Of a DNA stretch of 64,000 nucleotides, positions 34,199 to 42,846 are shown piece after piece. How positions within the stretch are numbered: position 1 is the stretch's first letter; each line of letters opens with the position of its first letter. This stretch comes from Halorubellus sp. JP-L1 (GTDB taxonomy: Archaea; Halobacteriota; Halobacteria; Halobacteriales; Natrialbaceae): positions 434,001 to 498,000 of the forward strand of contig NZ_JAAOIR010000001.1 of the NCBI RefSeq assembly GCF_011440375.1. The letters run 5' to 3'. The position numbers and the translations under genes are program-made. Under the pieces are notes generated by a model. That model saw nothing but the letters and a program-made list of their open reading frames with translations, did not search any database and was not told the DNA's origin.

Positions 34199-35509
34199 TC
34201 AGAAGAACTGGAGCATGCAGACGTCGGATTCGGGGTACGTCGCGTCGAGCGCTGCGAGGACGTCCGCGCCCGGGGACTCGTCGGCTGGCGCGTCGTCCCC
34301 CGCGGCACCGCTTGCGGCCGCGAGGTCGCCGGTGCGTGCGAGGTCGCCGGTGCGTGCGAGGTCGCTCGCGGTGCGCGTGCCGAGGATGAGTTGCGTGAGA
34401 GCGCCGATGTCGAGCGCCACGTCGGGGGTAGCGTCGGGGGCGCGTTCCGCGGTGCTGTCGCTGGTCGCGTCGTCGCCGATCGAGAGCGCGATCGGGTCGT
34501 CGTGCCAGTCGACGAGCGGGTCCGCGACGTCGAGGACGACGTGGGCGTCCGTGGGTCCCGTGGTGACGCCATCGAACGCGCCGACGGCTTCCGTCGGAAC
34601 GGCTTCGAGCGCGTCGACGGCGTCGACGACGCGCCCCATCGGACCGGTGCGGAGGTCGGTCTCGACCTCGTCGGGGTTCTCGACGAGGTACGTGAGCCCC
34701 CAGTCGACGGGCGTCTTCAGCCTGACAGCGTCGACCTGCGAGTCGTGCGCGTGACAGAACGACAGCACGGCGAGGACGGCGTCGTGGTCGACCGCCCCGA
34801 AGTACGAGACGCTCAGCCGAGTGTCGTCGCCGTCCTCGACGGTGTACGTGAGGTACGCGACGGGGTCGCCGTCGCGGTATCCGACGTACGCGAACGGGTC
34901 GGTCCCCCACGATTCGAAGACGCGGTGCCGCCAGAACGCCTCGCCGCGGTCGACGGCGAGCGTCTGCGTCCACGTCCGGTCGTCGACCGCGTCGATGACG
35001 TCCCAGTCGTCGGCGTCGACGCGCTCGAACTGGACGGCGTCGGCCGCGTCGGAATCGGTCGCGAACGAGAGCGCGGCCGGGTCGACGTCGTGAACCGCGT
35101 ACCGGTTCGTGGTCGCCCACCCGTACTGGCCGTAGAACGGCGTCGAGAACGGCCACAGCAAGCTCAGGGGGTCGCCGCGCTCGCGGTACTCTTCGAGCGA
35201 GTGCTCGAGGAGTCGACGGACGTTTCCACCACGGCGGTGCTCGGGCGGCGACGCGACCATCGACAGGCCGGGCGCGGCGACGCGTCGGCCGCGGACGTCG
35301 ACGTCGAACCAGTAGTGCCCGCAGACGGCGAGGAGGTCGTCGCCGTCGAACAGGCCGCGCTGGCCGCCGACGGCCTCCGGCGCGTCCTCGGGGTCGAACT
35401 CGTCCGGGTCGAACGGCCCGGACTGCGCGTCGAACGCGTACCGGGCGATCTCCGTGACGCGCGCGTCGGGCGGGTCGATCTCGCGGTACTCCATATCGGG
35501 GGATTCCAT
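34199..35509 (-). CDS. GNAT acetyltransferase, Eis-like
   Basis: A 436-residue protein with the three-part Eis architecture: N-terminal GNAT (about 1-140), second GNAT-like half (about 150-300), and a C-terminal SCP2-type domain ending in a Phe (terminal MLQFF), whose carboxylate serves as general base in Eis. The acetyl-CoA segment SPPEHRRGGNVRRLLEHSLE and PFSTPFYGQYGWATTNRYA are typical. A short hexapeptide tandem repeat (DLARTG twice, then DLA) lies near residue 385. Eis enzymes N-acetylate amines such as aminoglycosides; substrate here is unknown. The start MESPDME is used; an ATG five codons in is an alternative. Confidence 0.85.
   Translation of the reverse strand: MESPDMEYREIDPPDARVTEIARYAFDAQSGPFDPDEFDPEDAPEAVGGQRGLFDGDDLLAVCGHYWFDVDVRGRRVAAPGLSMVASPPEHRRGGNVRRLLEHSLEEYRERGDPLSLLWPFSTPFYGQYGWATTNRYAVHDVDPAALSFATDSDAADAVQFERVDADDWDVIDAVDDRTWTQTLAVDRGEAFWRHRVFESWGTDPFAYVGYRDGDPVAYLTYTVEDGDDTRLSVSYFGAVDHDAVLAVLSFCHAHDSQVDAVRLKTPVDWGLTYLVENPDEVETDLRTGPMGRVVDAVDALEAVPTEAVGAFDGVTTGPTDAHVVLDVADPLVDWHDDPIALSIGDDATSDSTAERAPDATPDVALDIGALTQLILGTRTASDLARTGDLARTGDLAAASGAAGDDAPADESPGADVLAALDATYPESDVCMLQFF
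34322..34357 (+). repeat. 18-bp tandem duplication within the acetyltransferase gene
   Basis: GAGGTCGCCGGTGCGTGC occurs twice in direct succession and a third partial copy (GAGGTCGC) follows. On the coding strand it encodes a repeated DLARTG hexapeptide in the C-terminal domain of the Eis-like protein, so the frame is preserved. Confidence 0.8.
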
Positions 35510-35604
35510 ACCCGAGAAGCGACCGGCGCCCTCAAGAACCTTCCCGAACGTTGTGAATCGGTCGCACGCTCGCCGCGACCGAGTGCGAGAGCCGTCCGCG
35601 ACCG

Positions 35605-36753
35605 TCAGTCGAGGAATCGCTCGATGCGGTCGGTCGCCTCCCTGAGCTCGTCCATCCCGGTCGCGTACGACACGCGCAGGTGGCCCTCGCCGCCGGAACC
35701 GAACACGCTCCCGGGGACGACCGCGACGCCCTCCGCCTCGAGCAGGTCCTCCGCGAACTCGTCGCCGGTCTGTTCCGTCGGGACCTCCGGGAACGCGTAG
35801 AACGCGCCCTTCGCGCGGAAGCACTCGATCCCGAGTTCCTCGAAGCGCGCGAGGAGGAACTGCCGGCGGCGATCGTACGCCGCCGTCATCTCGTCGACGG
35901 CGTCGTCGCAGTGCTCGAGCGCCTCGAGCGCCGCGTGCTGGGCGGTCGTCGGCGCGGACAGCATCCCGTACTGGTGGATGCGGTTCATGCCCGTTATCGC
36001 CTCGGCCGGACCCATCACGTACCCGAGGCGGAGGCCAGTCATCGCGTACGCCTTCGAGAACCCGTTCACGACCACGGTCCGCGAAGCCATTCCGGGCAAC
36101 GTCGCGATGCTCGTGTGCTCGTGCTCGTACTGGAGTGCAGCGTAGATCTCGTCGCTGATCACGGTGAGGTCGTGCTCGCGAGCGAACTCCGCGACCGGCG
36201 CGAGGTGTTCCAGTTCCATCGTCGCCCCCGTCGGGTTGTTCGGGAAGCACATGACGAGCACCTCCGCGTCCGCCGCCCCCGACGCCTCGAGGGCCTCGCG
36301 CGTCAGTCGGAACTCGTCGCGCTCGTACGTCGGCACCGGCAGCACTTCGCCGCCCGCGAACGTCACGCCCGGCGCGTACGACACGTACGCCGGCTCCGCG
36401 ACCGCGACGGTGTCGCCGGGGTTCACGAACGCGCGGAACGCCAGGTCGACCGCTTCGCTCGCCCCGGCCGTGACGAGGATCTCCTCGTCCGGGTCGTATT
36501 CGAGGTCGTACTCGGCGTCCACGTGCTCGCCGATCGCCTCGCGCAGTTCCCGCATCCCGCGGTTCGCCGTATAGCTCGTCTGGCCGCGTTCGAGCGAGTC
36601 GACGGCCGCGGTCCGTGCGCGCCACGGCGTCGCGAAGTCGGGTTCGCCGACGCCCAGCGAGATGACGTCGTCGCGCTCCTCGGCGAGCTCGAAGAACTTC
36701 CGGATGCCAGAGGGCGGCACGGCCTGCACGCGCTCCGAGAGTTGGATGCCCAT
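35605..36753 (-). CDS. Pyridoxal-phosphate aminotransferase, class I/II
   Basis: A 382-residue fold-type I aminotransferase of the aspartate/aromatic type. GVGEPDFATPW, TAGASEAVDLAFRAF, CFPNNPTGATM (Asn-Pro), SDEIYAAL (Asp201 and Tyr204) and the Schiff-base Lys234 in NGFSKAYAMTGLRLGYVMG are all present. LRVSYATG near the C-terminus supplies the substrate-carboxylate Arg. It is 9 nt downstream of an Lrp-type regulator gene, with which it forms a likely two-gene operon. Substrate unresolved; similar haloarchaeal enzymes are annotated as aspartate or aromatic transaminases. Confidence 0.92.
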   Translation of the reverse strand: MGIQLSERVQAVPPSGIRKFFELAEERDDVISLGVGEPDFATPWRARTAAVDSLERGQTSYTANRGMRELREAIGEHVDAEYDLEYDPDEEILVTAGASEAVDLAFRAFVNPGDTVAVAEPAYVSYAPGVTFAGGEVLPVPTYERDEFRLTREALEASGAADAEVLVMCFPNNPTGATMELEHLAPVAEFAREHDLTVISDEIYAALQYEHEHTSIATLPGMASRTVVVNGFSKAYAMTGLRLGYVMGPAEAITGMNRIHQYGMLSAPTTAQHAALEALEHCDDAVDEMTAAYDRRRQFLLARFEELGIECFRAKGAFYAFPEVPTEQTGDEFAEDLLEAEGVAVVPGSVFGSGGEGHLRVSYATGMDELREATDRIERFLD

Positions 36754-36762
36754 CTGGTCACC

Positions 36763-37257
36763 TCAGGGACTGACCGAGAGGCGGTCGTCGTCGTCGCCGT
36801 CGCCGAAGTCGACGCCGCTCTCCTTGTACGTCGTCATCGCGTAGTGCGTCACGGTCTGCGTGACGGCTGGAATGGGCGCGATCTCGTCCGCAATGAATGC
36901 GGACACGTCCCGCATCGAATCGCCGATCACCTCCACGTGGAAGTCGTAGTCACCCGAGACCAGCCGGAGGGTGTCGACTGCGTCGTAGCCCGCGAGCCGC
37001 CGCGAGACGTCGCCGTACCCGGTCTCGCGGTCGAGTTCCACGTTCACCTCGACGACGGCGCGGACGCGCTCGCGGTCCGTGGACTCCCAGTCGACGACCG
37101 CGCGATACCCGCGTACGACGCCATCCTCTTCGAGGTCCGCGATCGCCGCCTCCACGTCGCTCTCGTCGAGGCCCGTCATCCGTGCGAGGTCGGCCGTCGA
37201 GTACCGCGCGTTCTCCAGGAGCGAATCGAGCAAGGCGTCTCGCGCACTCGCAGTCAT
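36763..37257 (-). CDS. Lrp/AsnC family transcriptional regulator
   Basis: A 164-residue regulator. Residues about 5-55 form the winged HTH (SLLENARYSTADLARMTGLD, then ESDVEAAIADLEEDGVVRGY). Residues about 65-145 form the RAM/AsnC effector domain (VRAVVEVNVELDRETGYG, LRLVSGDYDFHVEVIGDSM). It has an acidic C-terminal tail. It directly precedes the aminotransferase gene on the same strand, so it probably controls that gene in response to an amino acid; the effector is not known. Confidence 0.9.
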   Translation of the reverse strand: MTASARDALLDSLLENARYSTADLARMTGLDESDVEAAIADLEEDGVVRGYRAVVDWESTDRERVRAVVEVNVELDRETGYGDVSRRLAGYDAVDTLRLVSGDYDFHVEVIGDSMRDVSAFIADEIAPIPAVTQTVTHYAMTTYKESGVDFGDGDDDDRLSVSP

Positions 37258-37357
37258 ACACGAACGACCACCGGGGACCGGGTTAAGGGTTACTTCCGCG
37301 GCGGCACTCGCGGCGCCCCCTCAAGGCACTTACCGACGGCCCGCGCAGTCGAGCGCG

Positions 37358-38083
37358 ATGCCAGCGAATCGCCCTCCACAAACCGTCGATCGCCGGCGCG
37401 TCCTCGCCGCGCTCACCGCGACGTCCGTCGGCCTCGCGGGCTGCCAGACCCTCGACGACGACGGAACGTCGGACGCGACCGATCCCGGAACGCGCACGCT
37501 GACCACCCAGACCCGGTCGAGTACGACGTCGGAAACTCGCGCGAAGACGTCCGAGACCGACGGAGCGTCCTCCGAGACGGACGCATCGACCACAGAGGCC
37601 GACCCGACGACGACCGAGCGACCGCGCGCTCCGGCGTGCGCGGACTGCTCGCTCCTGTCGACGAACTACGGCGGCGACGACGGCAGGGGGCACGCCCTCG
37701 AACCCGTCGACGACGAGCTCGACGCGGCGGTCGCCGTCCTCACCGACGCCTGGCGAACCACGGTCGACGAGCGCGAACTCACGTCCGAGGCGCGTCGGTT
37801 CCTCGCGGACACGGACTTTTCGCGCGAGCACGTCGTCGCCGTCCAGTTCCGAGAGCACAGCTGCTGTCAGCGGCTCTCGCTCGCGCGCTTCGACCGCGAC
37901 GGCGACCGCGTGCGACTCCGACTCGACGCGCCCGCGTTCGGGCCGCTGCAGGCCGAAAACGACAAGCTCGTCCTCGTCAGGGCGCCGACCGAGGACCGCG
38001 GCGTGCCCGACAGCGCCGTCGCTCGCATCGTAATCGGCGACGAGTTCGACGTCACGATCACGCCCGACGACGTCGAACGCTGA
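37358..38083 (+). CDS. Tat-type lipoprotein of unknown function
   Basis: A 241-residue protein. The signal VDRRRVLAALTATSVGLAGC contains a twin-arginine motif and lipobox Cys. A long Thr/Ser/Asp-rich linker spans about residues 35-90. The folded domain starts with PACADCSLLST and later has FREHSCCQRLSLARFDRDG, giving four to five Cys that could form disulfides. Similar small extracytoplasmic domains exist in haloarchaeal lipoproteins, but I cannot name the family. The ATG immediately before the signal is used. Confidence 0.75.
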   Translation: MPANRPPQTVDRRRVLAALTATSVGLAGCQTLDDDGTSDATDPGTRTLTTQTRSSTTSETRAKTSETDGASSETDASTTEADPTTTERPRAPACADCSLLSTNYGGDDGRGHALEPVDDELDAAVAVLTDAWRTTVDERELTSEARRFLADTDFSREHVVAVQFREHSCCQRLSLARFDRDGDRVRLRLDAPAFGPLQAENDKLVLVRAPTEDRGVPDSAVARIVIGDEFDVTITPDDVER

Positions 38084-38102
38084 ACGATACCACGGCGACC
38101 GA

Positions 38103-38603
38103 TCAGTCGTAGTTCTTGAATATGTGCGCGCGAACGTCGTCCTTCGTCTGCACGTACTCGGTCGTGCCGTCGGGCATGTCGACCTCGTACCGGGCGTCCT
38201 CCTTCGAGGCCTCCCGCCACTTTTCGTCGTGCGTGTCGAGCAAGTTCATCATCGCGTTCAGGCGGTCGTCGTCGTCGCCTTCGGCGGACGGCGTCGGCCC
38301 GCTCGAGGACCCACCGTCGTCGTCAGCGTCCTCGTCGGCGGCCACGTCCGAACCGGCGTCCGCAGAGGCGTCGGCGGTGACCGTACCACCGTCTGCGCTC
38401 GCGTCCGCTTCGTCCTCGACGCTTCCCGCGTTCACCTCGACGTCGGCGTCCACGTCGAGCTCGCCGCCGCCCTCGAAGTGGTCGATGAGGTACTGGAGCG
38501 CGTCCTGCTCGCGCACCGAACCGTACTGGACCTCGTTCTGGAGTTCGTCCCGCAACGCACGCAAGAACGCCTGCTGCTGGTCTGATACGTCGATGGTCGG
38601 CAT
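38103..38603 (-). CDS. Conserved haloarchaeal protein with acidic central linker
   Basis: A 166-residue soluble protein of three parts: an N-terminal helical segment (DQQQAFLRALRDELQNEVQY, about residues 8-27), a very acidic Asp/Ala/Ser linker (about 50-110), and a C-terminal segment (LLDTHDEKWREASKEDARYE, then DDVRAHIFKNYD). No membrane segment. A TATA-like box (about 38627-38635 on the minus strand) sits about 27 nt upstream of the ATG. Function unknown. Confidence 0.75.
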   Translation of the reverse strand: MPTIDVSDQQQAFLRALRDELQNEVQYGSVREQDALQYLIDHFEGGGELDVDADVEVNAGSVEDEADASADGGTVTADASADAGSDVAADEDADDDGGSSSGPTPSAEGDDDDRLNAMMNLLDTHDEKWREASKEDARYEVDMPDGTTEYVQTKDDVRAHIFKNYD

Positions 38604-38763
38604 ACCCCCACGTATCCCCCCAGTCCCCTTAAGCGTGGACGCTTCGTGGAACCGGCGGGCCCCGTCGGTCCCTCACTGCCACGCGGAGAGACGCACCCGA
38701 CTCGCGGATTGGTCTGGTATCGCGAACGCCAGTTCTTAACCCCCCGACGGTCTACGGACGGAC

Positions 38764-39327
38764 ATGGTTCTGAAGGAATCCGAGTCCGAACTCGGCGCGG
38801 GCGACGAGGCCATCGACTTCGAGCTCCAGGGTACCGACGGCGAGACGTACACCCTCGACTCGTTCGCCGGCAACGAGGCACTGCTGCTCGTGTTCACGTG
38901 CAACCACTGTCCGTACGCGAAGGCGAAGTTCGACCTCCTGAACGAACTCGCGGCCGAGTACGACGACGTCGCCGTCGTCGGCATCAACCCGAACGACGCC
39001 GAAGAGTACCCCGACGACTCGTTCGAGCGCATGCAGGAACTCGTCGAGGACGGCACCGTCGCGTACGACGCGTACCTCCGCGACGAATCCCAGGCCGTCG
39101 CCGAGGCCTACGGCGCGGTCTGCACCCCGGACCCGTTCCTGTTCGAGAACGACGACGGGACGTTCCGGCTCGCGTACCACGGCCGGCTCGACGACGCACT
39201 CAACCCCGACGACGACCCGACGCGATACCAGGTGCGCGAGGCCATCGACGCCATCCTCGCGAACGAACCCGTGGACGTCGACTGGAAGCCGTCGCAGGGC
39301 TGTTCGATCAAGTGGACGGAGAACTGA
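38764..39327 (+). CDS. Thioredoxin-fold protein (AhpC/TlpA-like)
   Basis: A 187-residue thioredoxin-fold protein. The motif LVFTCNHCPYAKAKF carries a CNHC redox pair, typical of the AhpC/TSA-thioredoxin-like group that processes or reduces disulfides or peroxides. GINPNDAEEYPDDSFERMQE and CTPDPFLFENDDGTFRLAYH (cis-Pro region TPDP) complete the fold. There is no signal sequence, so it is cytoplasmic. A TATA-like box TTCTTAAC (38733-38740) is about 27 nt upstream of the start. The substrate is unknown. Confidence 0.9.
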   Translation: MVLKESESELGAGDEAIDFELQGTDGETYTLDSFAGNEALLLVFTCNHCPYAKAKFDLLNELAAEYDDVAVVGINPNDAEEYPDDSFERMQELVEDGTVAYDAYLRDESQAVAEAYGAVCTPDPFLFENDDGTFRLAYHGRLDDALNPDDDPTRYQVREAIDAILANEPVDVDWKPSQGCSIKWTEN

Positions 39328-39376
39328 ACCCGGCCGGGCGAGCGGCGAACGCAGACGACTCGTCTTCGGTTGCGAG

Positions 39377-40342
39377 TCAGTGCCGGACGAGGGACCGAGA
39401 GACGTTCCGTCGCAACGACCGGGTTCGTTCGAGCAGGTGCGTTCCGACGGAGAGCACGGGGTAGCTCGACGGCAACGCGTCGTAGACGTACTCGTAGAGC
39501 GCGGTCGGACCGTCGCCCTGACCGACGACGTGTCGTTGCTCGTGGATGGCTGATTGTCGCGACTCCAGGAGCGACACGAGTTCCTCGCGTCTCCCGTGAA
39601 CGGTGTGCCAGTCGTGGACGAGGTCCTCGCGGTCGACAGTCGACGCTGGCACGTCGGCGTCGGCGCCGGTCGTCGCGTCATCGACGACTCGATCGACGGC
39701 GGCCACGTCCGCTTCGACGGCGTCGAGGTCGTCGTCGATCTCACGGAGCGTCCGCGTGCACGCCGAGAGAGAGTCGTCTTCGGCGTCGATGGCGGACAGG
39801 AGGCGGTCTCGGCGCTGCTTCGCTTGCGTGCCGCGCGCACACAGCGTCTGCTGGAGTTGTGGCGAGAGGATGGCGCCGTTGCGGACCGCGAGCGCGACGT
39901 CGTCGCCGAACTCCGCGGCCATGTGTTCCGCGAGCGTGTCGTCGTACTCGTCGTCGTAGTGGGGGACGGCGAGGACGGTGTCGCGGTAGGCGTCGACGAC
40001 GTGCGAGAGCGTCCCGCCGTGCCCGGCGTCGACCGTTGTCGGCCCACCGTCGGTGAGGCCGGGATTCTGGGGGTCGATACTGGCGACGCTGTCGACGAAC
40101 GTCGCGAACGCGTCCCGTTCGAGGCGCGTCCGCTCGCGTTCGGCGGCGAGCGCGTCGGCGGCGTCGTAGAGCCGGGAGAGGGCCATCAGGACGGCGACGG
40201 CGAACGCGAGCGTGGCGGCGAGCGCGAGTCCCTGCGTCAGGACGTCCGCGGGAACGCAGAGACCGTCCGCGACGCACGCTTCGGCAGTCGCCCCGATGTT
40301 CTGTTGCGACACGCGCGTGAGGGCCGGAGGGGCGAAGAGCAT
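39377..40342 (-). CDS. Membrane-anchored coiled-coil protein
   Basis: A 321-residue protein with one hydrophobic helix (TQGLALAATLAFAVAVLMAL, about 36-55) after a short extracytoplasmic part bearing two Cys (ACVADGLCVP), then a long cytoplasmic region rich in heptad-like helices (RERTRLERDAFATFVDSV; LREIDDDLDAVEADVAAVDR). The C-terminus is basic (RSLRRNVSRSLVRH). Proteins of this layout are frequent in haloarchaea and carry only DUF names. No enzymatic motif is seen. Confidence 0.75.
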   Translation of the reverse strand: MLFAPPALTRVSQQNIGATAEACVADGLCVPADVLTQGLALAATLAFAVAVLMALSRLYDAADALAAERERTRLERDAFATFVDSVASIDPQNPGLTDGGPTTVDAGHGGTLSHVVDAYRDTVLAVPHYDDEYDDTLAEHMAAEFGDDVALAVRNGAILSPQLQQTLCARGTQAKQRRDRLLSAIDAEDDSLSACTRTLREIDDDLDAVEADVAAVDRVVDDATTGADADVPASTVDREDLVHDWHTVHGRREELVSLLESRQSAIHEQRHVVGQGDGPTALYEYVYDALPSSYPVLSVGTHLLERTRSLRRNVSRSLVRH

Positions 40343-40504
40343 CGTATGTTCACCATTGCCACGGCGACCGAATAACAGTTACTCCTCCTCACAGTCCCGC
40401 AACCATTCCGACGCAGTGGAGTCGGCACTGGCAGTTTCCGGGGCGAGGCAGTCGGTCGGCGAACTTCGATAGTCGGTCGCAGAACCGCAACTGTCAGCGT
40501 TCTA

Positions 40505-41629
40505 TTAGACTGCGCGGCGGTACTGTCGCGGCCACTCCAGGGCGTCCTCGCGGTCGAGAGCTTCGGCGGCGTGTAGCGCGAAGTACGGGTCCCGGAGGTG
40601 CTGGCGACCGACGATAGCGAGGTCAGCGCGGTCGTTCCGGACGATCGCGTCCGCCTGCTCGGGCGTCGTGATGCCCCCGACCGCGCCGACGAGTGCGTCG
40701 TCGCCGACCGCGTCCCCGACGCGTTCGGCGTACGGCACCTGGTAGTTCGCACCGGTCGACGGGATCGACTGGTCGGGGTGGAGGCCGCCAGAAGACACGT
40801 CGACCAGGTCCACGACGCCGTCGCTCGCCAGATCGGCGGCGAGCGCGGCGGTGTCGTCGACCGTCCAGGACTCGCGGTCGTCGAGCCAGTCCGTCGCGGA
40901 GAACCGGACGAACACCGCCTGGTCGTCCGGCCAGACGTCGCGGACGCGCTCGCAGACCTCGCGCACGAGACGCGTCCGGGCGTCGAATGACCCGCCGTAG
41001 CGGTCCTCGCGGCGGTTCGTCACCGGACTCAGGAACTCGTGGAGGAGGTAGCCGTGCGCGGCGTGGACCTCTGCAACGTCGAACCCGGCGTCGCGGGCGC
41101 GCTCGGCGGCGCGAGCGAAGTCCTCGACGAGCGCTTCCACGTCGCTCGTCGACATCGTCTCGACGCGCTTCGCGTTCGGTTCGTCGCTCCGTTCGTCGTC
41201 GCCGGCGCGCCACGGGTACGCGTCGGCCGAGGGCGACGGTGCGATCCAGCCGTGACCGTCGGGCCCGAGCGGTTCGGAGTCGTCCCACGGCGGGCGCTTG
41301 CTGCCCTTGTGGCCGGCGTGGGCGAGTTGGATGGCCGAGAGTGCACCGTACTCCTCGCAGAACTCCGTGATCGGCCGGAGCGCGTCGGCGTGCGCGTCGC
41401 TCCAGAGGCCGAGGTCCTGGGGACTGATGCGGCCGTCCGGGCGGACGGCCGTCGCCTCGGTCATCACGATGCCGGCGCCACCGACGGCGCGCGACTCGAG
41501 GTGCTGTCGGTGCCACTCGGTCGCGACGCCGTCGCGGTCGGGACACGAATACTGGCACATCGGGGAGACCATCACGCGATTGCGCGCGGTCGTCCCTCGC
41601 ATCTCGAGGTCGCTGAAGAGGTCGGTCAT
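40505..41629 (-). CDS. NADH:flavin oxidoreductase, Old Yellow Enzyme (YqjM-like)
   Basis: A 374-residue FMN enzyme of the YqjM/thermophilic-like OYE subgroup, reducing activated C=C bonds with NAD(P)H. Cys26 in MVSPMCQYSCPD is the redox-tuning cysteine. QLAHAGHKGSK holds the flavin-contacting Gln and His. VEVHAAHGYLLHEFLSP, RREDRYGGS and the C-terminal phosphate-binding region (GGITTPEQADAIV; ADLAIVGRQHLRDP) are canonical. It starts at ATG on the minus strand, divergent from the BtpA gene across a 359-bp gap. Confidence 0.93.
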   Translation of the reverse strand: MTDLFSDLEMRGTTARNRVMVSPMCQYSCPDRDGVATEWHRQHLESRAVGGAGIVMTEATAVRPDGRISPQDLGLWSDAHADALRPITEFCEEYGALSAIQLAHAGHKGSKRPPWDDSEPLGPDGHGWIAPSPSADAYPWRAGDDERSDEPNAKRVETMSTSDVEALVEDFARAAERARDAGFDVAEVHAAHGYLLHEFLSPVTNRREDRYGGSFDARTRLVREVCERVRDVWPDDQAVFVRFSATDWLDDRESWTVDDTAALAADLASDGVVDLVDVSSGGLHPDQSIPSTGANYQVPYAERVGDAVGDDALVGAVGGITTPEQADAIVRNDRADLAIVGRQHLRDPYFALHAAEALDREDALEWPRQYRRAV

Positions 41630-41988
41630 CGAGTACGGTCTACCGCGGCCGAGGGAAAAACGCTCGCGCTACGCGGCCGTCTTGCCGGCTCGCTCGACGC
41701 GGCCGTCTTGCCGGCTCGCGCGAGCGATGGGTCGCGCTCCCCTCGGTCGTGCGAGTCCTGCGACTGTGGGTCGCTGTCGCTAGCGAGTGCTTGGCGGGCA
41801 GGCCACCCGTCCGCGTTCGTGCGTCGGCAGGTGGCGCTCCCGCCTGGACCGACGCACGCGACCGCTCAGTGCATCGTCGACCGTCGCCGCGGCATCCGCC
41901 TTGAACCCTCGGTGCGGGTCGACGCTGGTCGATCGTCGGCGGTTGCGCGAAGCCGAACGGTCTTGATTCGGGCGGCGCGAAGGAGCGT
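41630..41988. other. Intergenic region, 359 bp, with a direct repeat
   Basis: Divergent promoter region between the OYE and BtpA genes. It contains a 23-bp direct repeat at 41671-41719. The rest is GC-rich with no start-supported ORF of haloarchaeal composition. An A-run at 41655-41660 lies about 27 nt upstream of the OYE start and could be part of its promoter. Confidence 0.45.
41671..41719 (+). repeat. 23-bp direct repeat upstream of the OYE gene
   Basis: ACGCGGCCGTCTTGCCGGCT followed by CGC is present twice (41671-41693 and 41697-41719), separated by TCG, giving a 26-bp period. It lies 42-90 nt upstream of the OYE ATG, in a possible regulatory position, but may be only a local tandem duplication. 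Confidence 0.75.
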
Positions 41989-42795
41989 ATGAACGTGGAG
42001 ACGCGATTCGGGACGGAGTCGCCGGTCGTCGGGATGGTCCACCTGCCGCCGCTCCCGGGGTCGCCGCGCTACGACGGCGACCGGGCGTCGATCAGGGAGC
42101 GTGCGGTGACTGACGCGCGGACGCTGGAGGCGGGTGGCGTGGACGCGGTGCTCGTGGAGAACTTCGGGGACGCGCCGTTCTACCCGGACGAGGTCCCGTC
42201 GCACACGGTCGCCGACGTGAGCGTGCTGTCGCGAGCGGTCGTCGAGGCCGTGGACGTCCCCGTCGGCGTGAACGTCCTGCGGAACGACGTGGACGCGGCA
42301 CTGTCGGCGGCCGCAGCGGCCGGCGGGTCGTTCGTGCGCGTGAACGTCCACGTCGGGTCGAGCGTGACGGACCAGGGCGTGATCGAGGGACGGGCGTTCG
42401 AGACGATGCGGGAGCGCGAGCGCCTGGACGCGGACGTGGCGGTGCTCGCGGACGTCGACGTGAAGCACGCGACGCCGCACGGTGGGCGGCCGCTCGCGGA
42501 GCGCGTCGCGGACGTCGTCGAGCGCGGGCTGGCCGACGGCGTGGTGGTGTCGGGGTCGGGAACGGGGCGGCCGGCTGACGCCGACACGCTCGCCGCGGTC
42601 CGGGCGACGCTCGACGAGGTGGCGCCGGAGACGCCGCTGTTCGTCGGAAGTGGCGTGACGGAGGCGTCGGTCGCGGAGACGTTCGCGGTCGCGGACGGCG
42701 CGATCGTCGGGACGGCGTTCAAGCCCGACGGCGACGTCGACGCGCCGGTCGCGGAGGACCGGGTGCGTGCGCTCGTCGACGCGGCCGGCGAGTGA
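41989..42795 (+). CDS. BtpA/SgcQ family TIM-barrel protein
   Basis: A 268-residue protein of the BtpA family. GMVHLPPLPGSPRYDGD at the N-terminus is the family signature. GVDAVLVENFGDAPFY, VPVGVNVLRNDVDAALS, DVDVKHATPHGGRP, VSGSGTGRPAD and GSGVTEASVAETFAVADGAI are further beta/alpha-barrel segments with phosphate-binding loops. In cyanobacteria BtpA affects photosystem I accumulation; archaeal members have no photosynthetic role and are of unknown specificity. Single-gene unit. Confidence 0.9.
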   Translation: MNVETRFGTESPVVGMVHLPPLPGSPRYDGDRASIRERAVTDARTLEAGGVDAVLVENFGDAPFYPDEVPSHTVADVSVLSRAVVEAVDVPVGVNVLRNDVDAALSAAAAAGGSFVRVNVHVGSSVTDQGVIEGRAFETMRERERLDADVAVLADVDVKHATPHGGRPLAERVADVVERGLADGVVVSGSGTGRPADADTLAAVRATLDEVAPETPLFVGSGVTEASVAETFAVADGAIVGTAFKPDGDVDAPVAEDRVRALVDAAGE

Positions 42796-42846
42796 GTGAG
42801 TGAGCGAGTTTTGCGGAAGTGAAGACGGCGAATCCGTCCCTGGAGT

